64,000 bases of DNA from JAOPZW01 sp963835295. Its GTDB lineage: Bacteria > Actinomycetota > Thermoleophilia > Solirubrobacterales > Solirubrobacteraceae. Position numbers and translations under genes: made by a program. The number at the start of each line of letters is the position of its first letter. Within the stretch, counting starts at the first letter, position 1. The DNA is taken from assembly GCA_963835295.1 (NCBI GenBank), contig CAWIEX010000012.1, positions 744,001-808,000 on the forward strand. Direction: 5' to 3'. Shown one piece after another: positions 49,758 to 58,097 of the stretch. Below the pieces are notes generated by a model, which saw only the letters and a program-made list of their open reading frames with translations, had not been told where the DNA came from and searched no databases.

Positions 49758-49763
49758 CTACCC
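49758..49763 (-). promoter_or_regulatory. GGGTAG box 9 nt before ATG 49748
   Basis: Minus-strand GGGTAG ends 9 nt before the DUF2254 start codon and is preceded by an AT-rich CATATTTC. It fits the leaderless SigB/SigF-type class. Confidence 0.5.
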
Positions 49764-49929
49764 GAAATATGCGCGTGCACCCGCCGCTGCAGCGCACGGT
49801 GACGCTTTCGCAGCGCGCAGACCGAATTGAGCCGGTCCGACGTCGGACGAGGCGGCCCCCGCCCGCTCACGCGGCTGTGCGTCAATCGGCGCTGACACTA
49901 CGGCAGGGCACTCGCAGGAGGTACCCACC

Positions 49930-51324
49930 ATGACGACCTTGACCGGTGTCGACGCGACCGTGGCGTCGAAGCTCGCAGATGGCGGCTTCGCCGGCCAGAT
50001 CATCGGCCCGCAGGACGATGGCTACGACGACGCTCGAGCCGTCTACAACGCGATGATCGATCGTCGGCCCGGGCTGATCGCGCGCTGCGCGGACGTCGCT
50101 GATGTGATGGCTGCGCTTCGCGTCGCCGAACGCCAGGACCTGCTGGTGGCCATCCGCGGCGGCGGACACCATGGGGGAGGGCTGGGCATCTGCGACGACG
50201 GCCTCGTGATCGACCTGTCGTTGCTACGCGGGATTCGCGTCGACCCGGCTGCGCGCACCGTGCGCGTCGAGGGCGGCTGCCTCTGGGGCGAGCTGGACCA
50301 TGCCACGCACGCGTTCGGCCTTGCGGTACCGGGAGGGTTCGTCTCGACCACGGGCGTCGGCGGCCTCACGCTCGGAGGTGGGCTCGGACATCTCAGCCGC
50401 CGCTACGGACTCACGATCGACAGCCTCGTCTCGGCCGACGTCGTGCTCGCCGACGGCCGGCTCGTCACTGCCAGCGAGGACGAGCATCCCGACCTCTTCT
50501 GGGCGCTGCGCGGAGGCGGAGGCAACTTCGGCGTGGTGACCTCGTTCGAGTTCCGAGCCCATCCGGTGCGCGACGTGGTCGCGGGCCCGACCCTGTGGCC
50601 GATCGACGACGCCGCCGAGGTCATGCGCTTCTACGACGAGCTCATCGCGACGGCGCCACGCGATCTGACGGGGTTCTTCGCTTTCCTGGTCGTGCCGCCG
50701 GCGCCGCCGTTCCCGGAGCACCTGCACATGCAGCGGATGTGCGGTGTCGTGTGGTGCTACACGGGGCCGCCCGACGAGGCCGCCGCCGCGTTCGAGCCGA
50801 TCGCCTCGTTCGGCACCCCGGCCCTGCATGCCGTCGGACCGATGCCGTTCCCCGCGCTGCAATCGACGTTCGACCCGCTTCTGCCACCCGGCGACCAGTG
50901 GTACTGGAAGGCCGACTTCATCGATGAGCTGACCGACGAGGCGATCGCCGAGCACATCAAGCGCGGCCCGACGATGCCGACGCCACAGTCGACCATGCAC
51001 CTGTACCCGATCAATGGCGCCGCCGGGAACGTGGCGCCCGATGCGACCGCGTTCGCCTATCGGGGCGCGCGCTACGGGATGGTGATCGGCGGAATCGACC
51101 CCGACCCGGCGAAGGCGCCCGAGCTCATCTCGTGGGCCAGGGGCTACTGGGAGGCCATCCACCCTCACTCGGCGGGCGGCGCGTACGTGAACATGATGAT
51201 GGACGACGAGGGCCACGATCGCGTCCGCGCGAGCTTCGGCGAGAACTACGACCGCCTCGTCGCCGTCAAGCGCCAGTACGACCCCGACAACCGCTTCCGC
51301 GTGAACCAGAACATCGTTCCCTGA
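49930..51324 (+). CDS. BBE-type FAD-binding oxidoreductase
   Basis: The 464-residue protein has a PCMH-type FAD domain: AIRGGGHHGGGLGICDDGLVIDLS with a His in the usual position for covalent FAD, then VSTTGVGGLTLGGGLGHLSRRYGLTIDSLVSADVVLADGR and the LFWALRGGGGNFGVVTSFEF signature. It ends with the berberine-bridge C-terminus RQYDPDNRFRVNQNI. No Cys for a second FAD link is visible. Such enzymes oxidise sugars, alcohols or secondary metabolites; the substrate is unknown. AGGAGGT precedes the ATG. A paralogue lies at 58098-59510. Confidence 0.88.
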   Translation: MTTLTGVDATVASKLADGGFAGQIIGPQDDGYDDARAVYNAMIDRRPGLIARCADVADVMAALRVAERQDLLVAIRGGGHHGGGLGICDDGLVIDLSLLRGIRVDPAARTVRVEGGCLWGELDHATHAFGLAVPGGFVSTTGVGGLTLGGGLGHLSRRYGLTIDSLVSADVVLADGRLVTASEDEHPDLFWALRGGGGNFGVVTSFEFRAHPVRDVVAGPTLWPIDDAAEVMRFYDELIATAPRDLTGFFAFLVVPPAPPFPEHLHMQRMCGVVWCYTGPPDEAAAAFEPIASFGTPALHAVGPMPFPALQSTFDPLLPPGDQWYWKADFIDELTDEAIAEHIKRGPTMPTPQSTMHLYPINGAAGNVAPDATAFAYRGARYGMVIGGIDPDPAKAPELISWARGYWEAIHPHSAGGAYVNMMMDDEGHDRVRASFGENYDRLVAVKRQYDPDNRFRVNQNIVP

Positions 51325-51406
51325 CGCCGGGCGTGGCCTGACATTCGGCGCCAAGTGGGGTCCAACCCTCATCGCCGCGGCGCCGCAGGCACAGGACGAT
51401 GGGCTC

Positions 51407-52231
51407 ATGCGATTCAGCGAGACCGTCCTTTGCGCCGTCGACCGCGACGATCGCGCCGCCGACCTCGTCATCGCGGCCCGTCGCGTGTCATGCGTCGTCG
51501 GGATGCGGCCCGTGTTCGCGCACGTCGCCGCGAGGGCCGACACGGATCTCGGCGAGCTGATCGAGATGGGCATCGCTCCAGACGAGCTACGCGTTCGCAG
51601 TGGAGATCCCGAGTGCGAGGTGCTGCGCCTCGTGCGCGACGAACGCCCGGCGCTGGCGCTCGTCGGAGGCGGTCATAGGGGGAGCGTCGTCGAAGCGGTG
51701 CTGGGAGGTGTCTGCGCCGGCCTGACGCATGACCCCTCGTGCCCGGTGATGGTCGTCGCGCCGGGGATGGACACCTCCTTCGACGGCGGCCCGGTGGTGT
51801 GCGGGGTCGAGCTGGACCGTACCCCAGGGCGTCCCGCGAGGTGGGCCGGCCAGTTGGCCGCGCTCGCCGACCGCTGGCTCGTCCTGGCGCACATGGTCTC
51901 GCCCAACCTCGTCGCCGCGCTGGGCGTGCCCCATGCACCCGTCGCAGCAGCGACCGTCGGGTTGATCGAGGCCGAGGAGCGGACCGCAGGAGAGTGCCTC
52001 CGCGAAGCGCTGGCGCAGCTGCGGCTGCCTCCCGGCGCCCGGGGCGATGTCGCGGTGCGCATCGGTCCCGCGATCGTCGGGCTCGCCGAGGTCGCCGAGG
52101 ACCTCCACGCCGATGCCATTGTCGTCGGCGCGCATCGCCGCGGCCCAGTGCGCGAGGTCGTCCTCGGCTCGCTCTGGCGCGAGCTCTGGCACAGGGCTCC
52201 GTGCCCCGTGATCGTCGTCGCCGACGACTGA
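51407..52231 (+). CDS. Tandem universal stress protein
   Basis: The 274-residue protein has two UspA-like domains. Domain 1 (1-125) has ETVLCAVDRDDRAADLV and the glycine-rich ALVGGGHRGSVVEAVLGGVCAGLTHDPSCPVMVVAPG. Domain 2 (130-274) has VVCGVELDRTPGRP and IVVGAHRRGPVREVVLGSLWRELWHRAPCPVIVVAD. The GxxHR(G)...GS...HxxxCPVxVV motifs suggest ATP binding in the second domain. It probably acts in stress or dormancy. A hairpin terminator follows 20 nt downstream. Confidence 0.85.
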   Translation: MRFSETVLCAVDRDDRAADLVIAARRVSCVVGMRPVFAHVAARADTDLGELIEMGIAPDELRVRSGDPECEVLRLVRDERPALALVGGGHRGSVVEAVLGGVCAGLTHDPSCPVMVVAPGMDTSFDGGPVVCGVELDRTPGRPARWAGQLAALADRWLVLAHMVSPNLVAALGVPHAPVAAATVGLIEAEERTAGECLREALAQLRLPPGARGDVAVRIGPAIVGLAEVAEDLHADAIVVGAHRRGPVREVVLGSLWRELWHRAPCPVIVVADD

Positions 52232-52250
52232 GCTGTCGATCGCCGCGGGC

Positions 52251-52279
52251 GCGGTGGGCGACGCAAGTCCGCCCACCGC
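52251..52279. terminator. Hairpin terminator between convergent genes
   Basis: GCGGTGGGCG and CGCCCACCGC form a perfect 10-bp stem around a 9-nt loop, 20 nt after the stress-protein stop. The rest of the 173-nt gap (52232-52404) holds nothing else recognised. Confidence 0.65.
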
Positions 52280-52404
52280 TCCCCGCGACGTCCTCGTTCT
52301 CCTCCTCGGCCCCCCGAGCCCGACCATTGACGCAGACGCGCTGCGCCGGCGTCGGTGACGTCGTCCGGCCTCGGACCGTTGCGACGGGGGGCCTCAATCG
52401 TCCG

Positions 52405-53457
52405 TCAGCGCGGCGGCCTGGACGTCTCGACGTACTGCGGCGGAGGCTGCACCAGATCGACGCGGCAGGGCGCCGTGGGATGGTCGGCAGTCGCGCACGT
52501 CCCGGTCGCCTCGACCTCGACCTCGATCGTGCCGAGGTTCGACACCGCGAACGCCGCGAGCTGGTCGCTGCTGGGGTCCTTCGCCCAGTCGCCGGTGCTG
52601 TACCGATAGCGGTACGCGCCGCCGATGCCATGAAGGCAGCCGCCGATGTCGCCGTGGCACGTGAAGTACGTGAAGAGCCGGCCGGCGCGGAACGAGAGGC
52701 CGATGAACTCCTGGAAGCTCTCGCCCGACCCGCGGGCGGCGATCTGCTGCGAGCGGCCCGAGTCGACGTTCACGAGACGCACCTCGGTCTGCTTGCGATC
52801 GAAGCGGTTGTGCGTGATCGTGAACGCCGTCTGGGCGAGATGGTCGCCGTAGAGCTCGAGCTCGTCGATCCTGCCGGTCACCGGGCCGCAGCCGGCGTAC
52901 TTCATGCACCGACGGTCGGGCAGGCCGGGCAGCCGCTGTGACGGTCGCGAAGACCGGGCGCGACGGGTGTAGACGATCGGACGAGGATCCTCGCCGGAGC
53001 CGTAGTAACGCACGAACGCCACGCGGCCGCGCCAATAGGTGGGATGGACGTCGCTATGGGATGAGCTTGATGCGTCATAGCGGTTCTCGCGGTGCGTGTC
53101 GGGGTCGTAGGCATAGATGTCGCAACCCTTTGGCACCGGCGTGGAGCGGCTCTCGCAGCGGGAGTAGACGAGGTACGCGCGGCCGCTCTGCGTGGGGCCG
53201 ACGTCGACGTCGAACGGCGTTGGGCTCGGAGCGACGCTTGCGCGCTCGACCCGGCCCTTGCGCGCGATCATGAGGCGATAGCCGTGGACGGCAGGGTCGT
53301 ACCTGCTGAAGGCGACGAGGCCCTGCCCGGCGGCGACCGTGGTCGGCCGCGGGGTCGTTGTGATGGTCTGGTCCGCGCTGGCGGCACTTGCAATCGCGAG
53401 GAACGCGAGCGTCGCGCAGGCAGAGAGAATCGGTATCTGGCGATGGAACAGGTTCAT
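52405..53457 (-). CDS. Secreted propeller-like hypothetical protein
   Basis: The 350-residue protein has a clear signal peptide (ILSACATLAFLAIASAASA, cleavage near residue 28). The mature part has repeated beta-strand units such as GLVAFSRYDPAVHGYRLMIARKG, RAYLVYSRCES...DIYAYDPDTHRE, GRVAFVRYYGSGEDPRPIVYTR and LFTYFTCHGDIGGC. They resemble TolB/PD40-type propeller blades. About eight cysteines may form disulfides. Function is unknown; it is probably a cell-surface or secreted binding protein. It sits after the MMPL gene on the same strand. Confidence 0.7.
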   Translation of the reverse strand: MNLFHRQIPILSACATLAFLAIASAASADQTITTTPRPTTVAAGQGLVAFSRYDPAVHGYRLMIARKGRVERASVAPSPTPFDVDVGPTQSGRAYLVYSRCESRSTPVPKGCDIYAYDPDTHRENRYDASSSSHSDVHPTYWRGRVAFVRYYGSGEDPRPIVYTRRARSSRPSQRLPGLPDRRCMKYAGCGPVTGRIDELELYGDHLAQTAFTITHNRFDRKQTEVRLVNVDSGRSQQIAARGSGESFQEFIGLSFRAGRLFTYFTCHGDIGGCLHGIGGAYRYRYSTGDWAKDPSSDQLAAFAVSNLGTIEVEVEATGTCATADHPTAPCRVDLVQPPPQYVETSRPPR

Positions 53458-53499
53458 TGGACCGGTCTTGGCGTTCTTGCGCGTCCGACACCGCGCCGG

Positions 53500-55736
53500 T
53501 CACCGGGGTGACAGTCGCGGCTCGCCCTGTGGCGGATCGGCTCTCACGCGGTCGCCGTGCCCGCCGCCGGGCCATGTGCCGCGCGCGCCGACCAGCGTGA
53601 TGAGCGCGGGGACGAGGACCGTTCGCACGAGGAACGCGTCGAGCAGCAGGCCGAGCGTCATCGTCACCGCCAGCTCGCGAAACGAGCGCAAGGGCACGAT
53701 GGCCAGGAGCGCGAACGACAGCGCCAGCACGATCCCAGCGATGGTGATGGGCCGTGCGGCCCGTGCGGCGCCGATGCGAACCGCGTCGTCGAGGGGGCGT
53801 GTGCGCGCTTCGTGCCACACGCGCCCAACGAGGAACACGTTGTAGTCCGACCCGAGCGCCACGAGCAGGACCGCGGCAGCGAAGGGGACGTAGTAGGTCA
53901 GACCCGGATAGCCGAGCCCGGCCTCGAGTGCCCACACCGTCGCGCCCAGCGACGCCGTCAGCGCGAGGACGGAGGCCGCCACCAGGTAGATCGGCGCGAC
54001 GAGGGCGCGCAGGAAGAGCGCCAGCATCGCGACGATCGCGAACAGCGCGACCGGTGCGATGCGCTTGAGATCGGCCCTGGTCTTGCTGGCAGTCTCCGCC
54101 ACGAGGGCGGTGTCGCCGGCGATGCCCGCACGAGCGCCAGGAAGCCCCGCGCTGCGCAGGAGCGGGCCCAGGCGCCTTCGCAGGCTCGCCACGTCCGCCA
54201 CTGCCCGGCTGCCCAGCGGATCGCTGCGCAGGATCACGAACATGCGGGCCGCGTTGCCGGTGCGCGAGAGCGCTGCTCCGAACGCCTGCGTCGTGGGCTG
54301 CTCGGCCGGCCCGACCACCTCGGCGACGCCCGGCTGACGGGCGACGCTGCGCTGCAGCCGCGTGAGGGCGGCACGTCGCGCGGTGATCCCGCGGCCTTCG
54401 ACGACGATCACCGTTGGCGACAAGATGCCGGGCGCGAATCCCTGCGCGGCCGCACGGTACGCGACCCGCGCCTCCGCGCCCTCCGGAAGCCCGCGGATGA
54501 GCGGGTTGCCCACGGCAAGCCGAGCGACGCCGCTCGAGGCCAGCAGCAGCACGGCTACGCACGCCGTGACGGTCCATCTCGGGTGCGCGACGGCCAGCGA
54601 CACGGCGCGCGAGCGCACCGGCCGACCGACATGCTCGTCCGGCGTCTCCTCCGCGGCAGTCGACGGGGGCACGTCTCGGCCGGGGCGACTCGGCCAGAAG
54701 ACACTCGATCCTGCGACGGCCAGCGCTGCCGGGACGAAGGTCGTCGCGACGAGCACGCCGACGAGCACCGCGACGGCGAGCCCGGGCCGAAGGCCCGGAA
54801 GAACGACAGCTGGGCGACGACCAGGGCGCTGCTCGCCGCCGCGACGGTCAACCCCGCCGTGAGGATCGTCGGCAGCAGATCGCGCGTGGCCAGCGTGGCG
54901 GAGTCTCGCGGCGAAAGCCCCTCGGCGATGAGTCGACGAAATCGCGACAGAAGGAAGATGCAGTAATCGGTGATCACGCCGAAGAGCAGCACGACGACGA
55001 CGGGCTCGACCTCGCTCGGCACCGACGCGCCGGCGCGCTGGCCCACCCACGCCATGAGGCGGATCGAGGTCGTGTAGGCGAGCGCTACCGCCGCCAGCGT
55101 CAGCAGCGGTGCGCCAACCGCGCGGAAGTGCCATCCGACCGCCAGCGCCACGATGAGGACGGTGGCGAGCTCGACGATCGGCAGGGCATGCTCGATGGCG
55201 TCGACCTGCTCGGCGCGCGCAGGAACGGCGCCGGTGATGCCGACGAGCGCGTCGCTCGGACGATCGACGTCGCGGGCCACCAGCTGCCGGGCGAGGTCCT
55301 CGCGTCGATCGCGGCTCACGTCGGCGCGGAAGAACAGGTAGGTGATCGCGGTCGTCCCCCGCTCGCGGGCGAACGGCGGGCTGCCGATCGTGTTCAGCAC
55401 CGGCAGCGCACCCGCAATGTCCTCGAGGCCGGGCAGCCGGTGCAGGTTGAGCTGCGCTGCGCGGCGAACGACTCTCGCCTGCGCGGCGGTCGACAGCCCG
55501 TCGGGATCGCGCTGGACGACGAGTGTCCGGCTCAGCAGCGGGAAGCGGAAGAGCTCTGCGGATCGCACCTCGACCCGGATGGCGTCTGCGTTGGCGGGAA
55601 CGAGCTCGCCGAGGGCTCCGGATTGCGCCTCTTCGACCGTCGGCAGCAGGACGACCGCCGCCGCCGCGGCGCCGACCCATGCCGCGAGGATCGCCCAGCG
55701 CAGGCGCACGAGCCGTGGGGCGATGCGCCCAATCAT
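53500..55736 (-). pseudogene. MMPL-family (RND) transporter interrupted by a one-base frameshift
   Basis: The N-terminal half, from ATG 55736, reads IGRIAPRLVRLRWAILAAWVGAAAAAVVLLPTVEEAQSG, EPVVVVLLFGVITDYCIFLLSRFRRLIAEG and LSFFRAFGPG. It then leaves frame near 54782-54788. One added base in the GGGCC run restores GLAVAVLVGVLVATTFVPAALAVAGS and the C-terminal half (LVALGSDYNVFLVGRVWHEA, RPITIAGIVLALSFALLAIVPL) to the stop at 53500. Joined, it is about 745 residues, normal for MMPL lipid exporters with 12 helices and the GSDYN/GVITDY proton-relay segments. It could be a sequencing error, since both halves are well kept. It is coupled to 55733-56362. Confidence 0.85.
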
Positions 55737-56362
55737 GCGCGGAGGGTCGTCCCGGGACGGCGTGGTCGCTGCGTGACGCCCAGCCGTTCGAGCTCGACGG
55801 TGGCGAGCGCGTGGAAGCGACCCTCCCGGATGTCGGCCCACGGGTCCGGTGACGCGCGCCGCAGCTTGCCGTAGGGCAGGTGCTGGGCTGCCCGTCGCGC
55901 CAGGACCTCGAGGAGCACGGGATCCTCGAGGCCGCCCTCCTCGACCGCCCGCCTGAGGGCGCGGCGATCGCGTGCCACCGCCAGCCGCCAGGGCAGGTAG
56001 AGCAGGAGCGGCGCGCTGGGCACGATGGCGATGGCGATGCCCAGCAAGACCGACAGGCGGCGCACCGATCTCCGACTGGATCGCCCGCTCTGCTGCGCCG
56101 CCCGGCCCGCCTCGGCGACCCGGTCGGCCGGCCCGGCGATCTGGCCGCCGACGACGGGCAGCGCTTCCAGGCGATGCAGCGCATCGGCCGAGACCTCGAC
56201 CGCGACCCCGGCTTTCGTGACCGTCGCGCTGAGATCGGCGAGGCCGCGGACCTCGGTGGCGATGAGCACGGCGAGCACGATCCACGTCGCCGTCCAGACG
56301 GCGAGGACACCGTCGGCGAGGGCCAGACGCCGGCCACTGAACGATGTCGTGTGCATGGGCAT
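55733..56362 (-). CDS. Two-TM hypothetical protein coupled to the MMPL gene
   Basis: The 209-residue protein has a first membrane segment (GVLAVWTATWIVLAVLIATEVRGL), an extracytoplasmic helical stretch (LSATVTKAGVAVEVSADALHRLEALPVVGGQI) and a second segment (LSVLLGIAIAIVPSAPLLLYLPW). A cytoplasmic tail (RRALRRAVEEGGLEDPVLLEVLARRAAQHLPYGKL) follows. Its stop overlaps the MMPL ATG by 4 nt, so it is probably an accessory subunit of that exporter. Family not recognised. Confidence 0.7.
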   Translation of the reverse strand: MPMHTTSFSGRRLALADGVLAVWTATWIVLAVLIATEVRGLADLSATVTKAGVAVEVSADALHRLEALPVVGGQIAGPADRVAEAGRAAQQSGRSSRRSVRRLSVLLGIAIAIVPSAPLLLYLPWRLAVARDRRALRRAVEEGGLEDPVLLEVLARRAAQHLPYGKLRRASPDPWADIREGRFHALATVELERLGVTQRPRRPGTTLRA

Positions 56363-56482
56363 CGAGCGTCATCCCCACCCCCATCGGCCGGGTGCGTCGC
56401 GTGTCATCGCGCGGACCGTCCACCTGCAAAGCCGAGGTCGCCGGGAAGGCCACGCGATGACATCCAAGTAAGGAGGTGCGAC

Positions 56483-57103
56483 ATGCTCGTCACTGGTGCC
56501 CGACGCGCCGTTGCCGGGGTCGCGGCGGCGATTGCGACTACGGGAATCGTCGCGTGCGGAAGTGGCGACACGTCGTCGACGTCTCAACAGGGAGGGTCGA
56601 CGGCAGCGACATCAGCGCCCGCGCCCCGATCATGGACGATCAAGGGCGGCGAGACGCGCCTTCAGCTGAACGCGACGACCTCGAAGCTCCTCGACGCCGC
56701 GGGCGTGCACATCAGCCCCCTGGGGCGAGCCACCGGAGGAGACGGGCGCTTCATGTTCCCGGTGACCGGCGGCAACCTGACGGGCGACACGCTCACGGGC
56801 CGGGTCGAGAACGCCGGCGGCCTGCGCTTCGCCGTCGCCGGCGCCCGGATCGACGCCACCGACCTCGTCGTGCGCCCGGGCAAGGGAGTCGTCACCGCGA
56901 TCGTCGCCGGTAAGCGCGTGCCCCTGCTCTCCATGGAACGCGGTCGCGTACGCCGCGTGCCCCAGAGCGGATCGATCGTCATCCCGGCCACCGCGGCCAC
57001 GCTCACTCCCGCCGCCGTTCCGGGCCTAGAGGATCGTCTCGGCAACGCGTCCTTCGACGGAGGTCTGCGGCTGGGGCGGATCCAGGTAAGCGCCGACAGC
57101 TGA
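56483..57103 (+). CDS. HtaA-like secreted lipoprotein
   Basis: The 206-residue protein has a lipoprotein signal (VAAAIATTGIVAC, Cys near residue 25) and a Ser/Thr/Ala-rich linker. One domain follows: WTIKGGETRLQLNATTSKLLDAAGVHISPLG, FMFPVTGGNLTGDTLTGRVENAGGLRFAVAG, TDLVVRPGKGVVTAIVAGKRVPLLSME. The GGLRF and PVTGG elements resemble HtaA haem-binding domains of actinobacteria, but haem ligands are not obvious. AAGGAGGTG lies 5 nt upstream of the ATG. It is divergent from the MMPL unit. Confidence 0.65.
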   Translation: MLVTGARRAVAGVAAAIATTGIVACGSGDTSSTSQQGGSTAATSAPAPRSWTIKGGETRLQLNATTSKLLDAAGVHISPLGRATGGDGRFMFPVTGGNLTGDTLTGRVENAGGLRFAVAGARIDATDLVVRPGKGVVTAIVAGKRVPLLSMERGRVRRVPQSGSIVIPATAATLTPAAVPGLEDRLGNASFDGGLRLGRIQVSADS

Positions 57104-57141
57104 ACGCCAGCGACGACGGGGAAGGCCGTGGGCATGACGCG

Positions 57142-57534
57142 ATGACTGACGTTCTCTCTCGACCGGCGCCTCGCCCGCCGCCGTTGCAGGCGCTGACCCT
57201 CGTGCTCCGCGTGACGATGGAGCTCGGGATCGTCGCCGCGCTCGCCTACTGGGGAGTTCAGACCGGCGCAGCGACGCCGACGAAGGCGCTGCTCGGGATC
57301 GCAGCGCCGCTCGTCGGCTTCGGCATCTGGGGGGCGATCGACTTCCGCAGGGCCGGGGCGATGGCCGAACCGCTTCGGCTCGCCGAGGAGCTCGTCATCT
57401 CCGGGCTCGCTGCCCTCGGCGCCTACACGGCGGGGGCGCAGACGCTCGGCTGGGCACTGGGACTCCTCTCGCTCGTCTACCACGCGCTCGTCTACGCGGC
57501 CGGCGATCGACTCCTCAGGACCGAGGCCGAATGA
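57142..57534 (+). CDS. YrdB-like (DUF2568) membrane protein
   Basis: The 130-residue protein has four membrane segments and the DUF2568 signature ALTLVLRVTMELGIVAALAYWGV, GIAAPLVGFGIWGAIDFRRAGAMAEPLRLAEELVISGLAALGAYTAG, LVYHALVYAAGDRLLR. The function of the family is unknown. It starts 38 nt after the HtaA-like gene and may be co-transcribed with it. Confidence 0.8.
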   Translation: MTDVLSRPAPRPPPLQALTLVLRVTMELGIVAALAYWGVQTGAATPTKALLGIAAPLVGFGIWGAIDFRRAGAMAEPLRLAEELVISGLAALGAYTAGAQTLGWALGLLSLVYHALVYAAGDRLLRTEAE

Positions 57535-58097
57535 GCGCGGCGCATATCCCGCGGCGAGGGGGACGGACGAGCCCGTGCCCGGTGCAGAGCCCGGCACGCT
57601 GTCCATCTCGAACGTGATCCCGGAGCGCGCTCTGCGCGCAGCAGAACAGCCCTAGCGCTGGCCACGCATGCTGACGCGCGCGGCCGACGGCGCTGGCCGC
57701 GCCCACGGCAAACCGACGCGAAAACCGGTCCGAGGCATGACCGGACCCGCCCGGGCGCAGATCCGGTCGGGGATGATCGCTTCCTCCTGGTAGGAGGGCC
57801 AATGGTGCGGGACCGCCTCGCCTCCCCGCTGGCCAGGTCCCGCCCAGTCAGGCTGCCGGGCGCGCCAGTCCGAGTTGCCGGTGGTTGCCGGCGCGACCTG
57901 GCGCGCCCCGGCAGCGCGCTGGCGCTCAGGCGTCGCGGCGATTCGGATCACCGACCTCGCGGTGGCCCGGACCTGAGCGACAACCCGCACCTCAGTCACC
58001 AGAAGGAAACCGACGAGCACGCGACAACGAGGCGGTTGCATTGCGAACGCGGGGCCTGTGGCGCCGTGCGCGAAGCGTCACAGCATTCGGCGGGTCG
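57535..58097. other. 563-nt stretch without a recognised gene
   Basis: Open frames here are Arg/Pro-rich and match nothing I know. The one structured element is a perfect hairpin, CCTCCT-GGT-AGGAGG (57783-57797), whose 3' arm would be a ribosome site 4 nt before ATG 57802. The frame from that ATG runs 125 residues but looks non-coding and overlaps the 3' end of the next gene antisense. I see no promoter, RNA gene or terminator with confidence. Confidence 0.45.

Noticed and set aside
53499..53512. GTCACC-GG-GGTGAC as terminator of the MMPL gene
   Set aside because: The stem is short, the loop is only 2 nt and it lies within the last codons, so it is probably chance.
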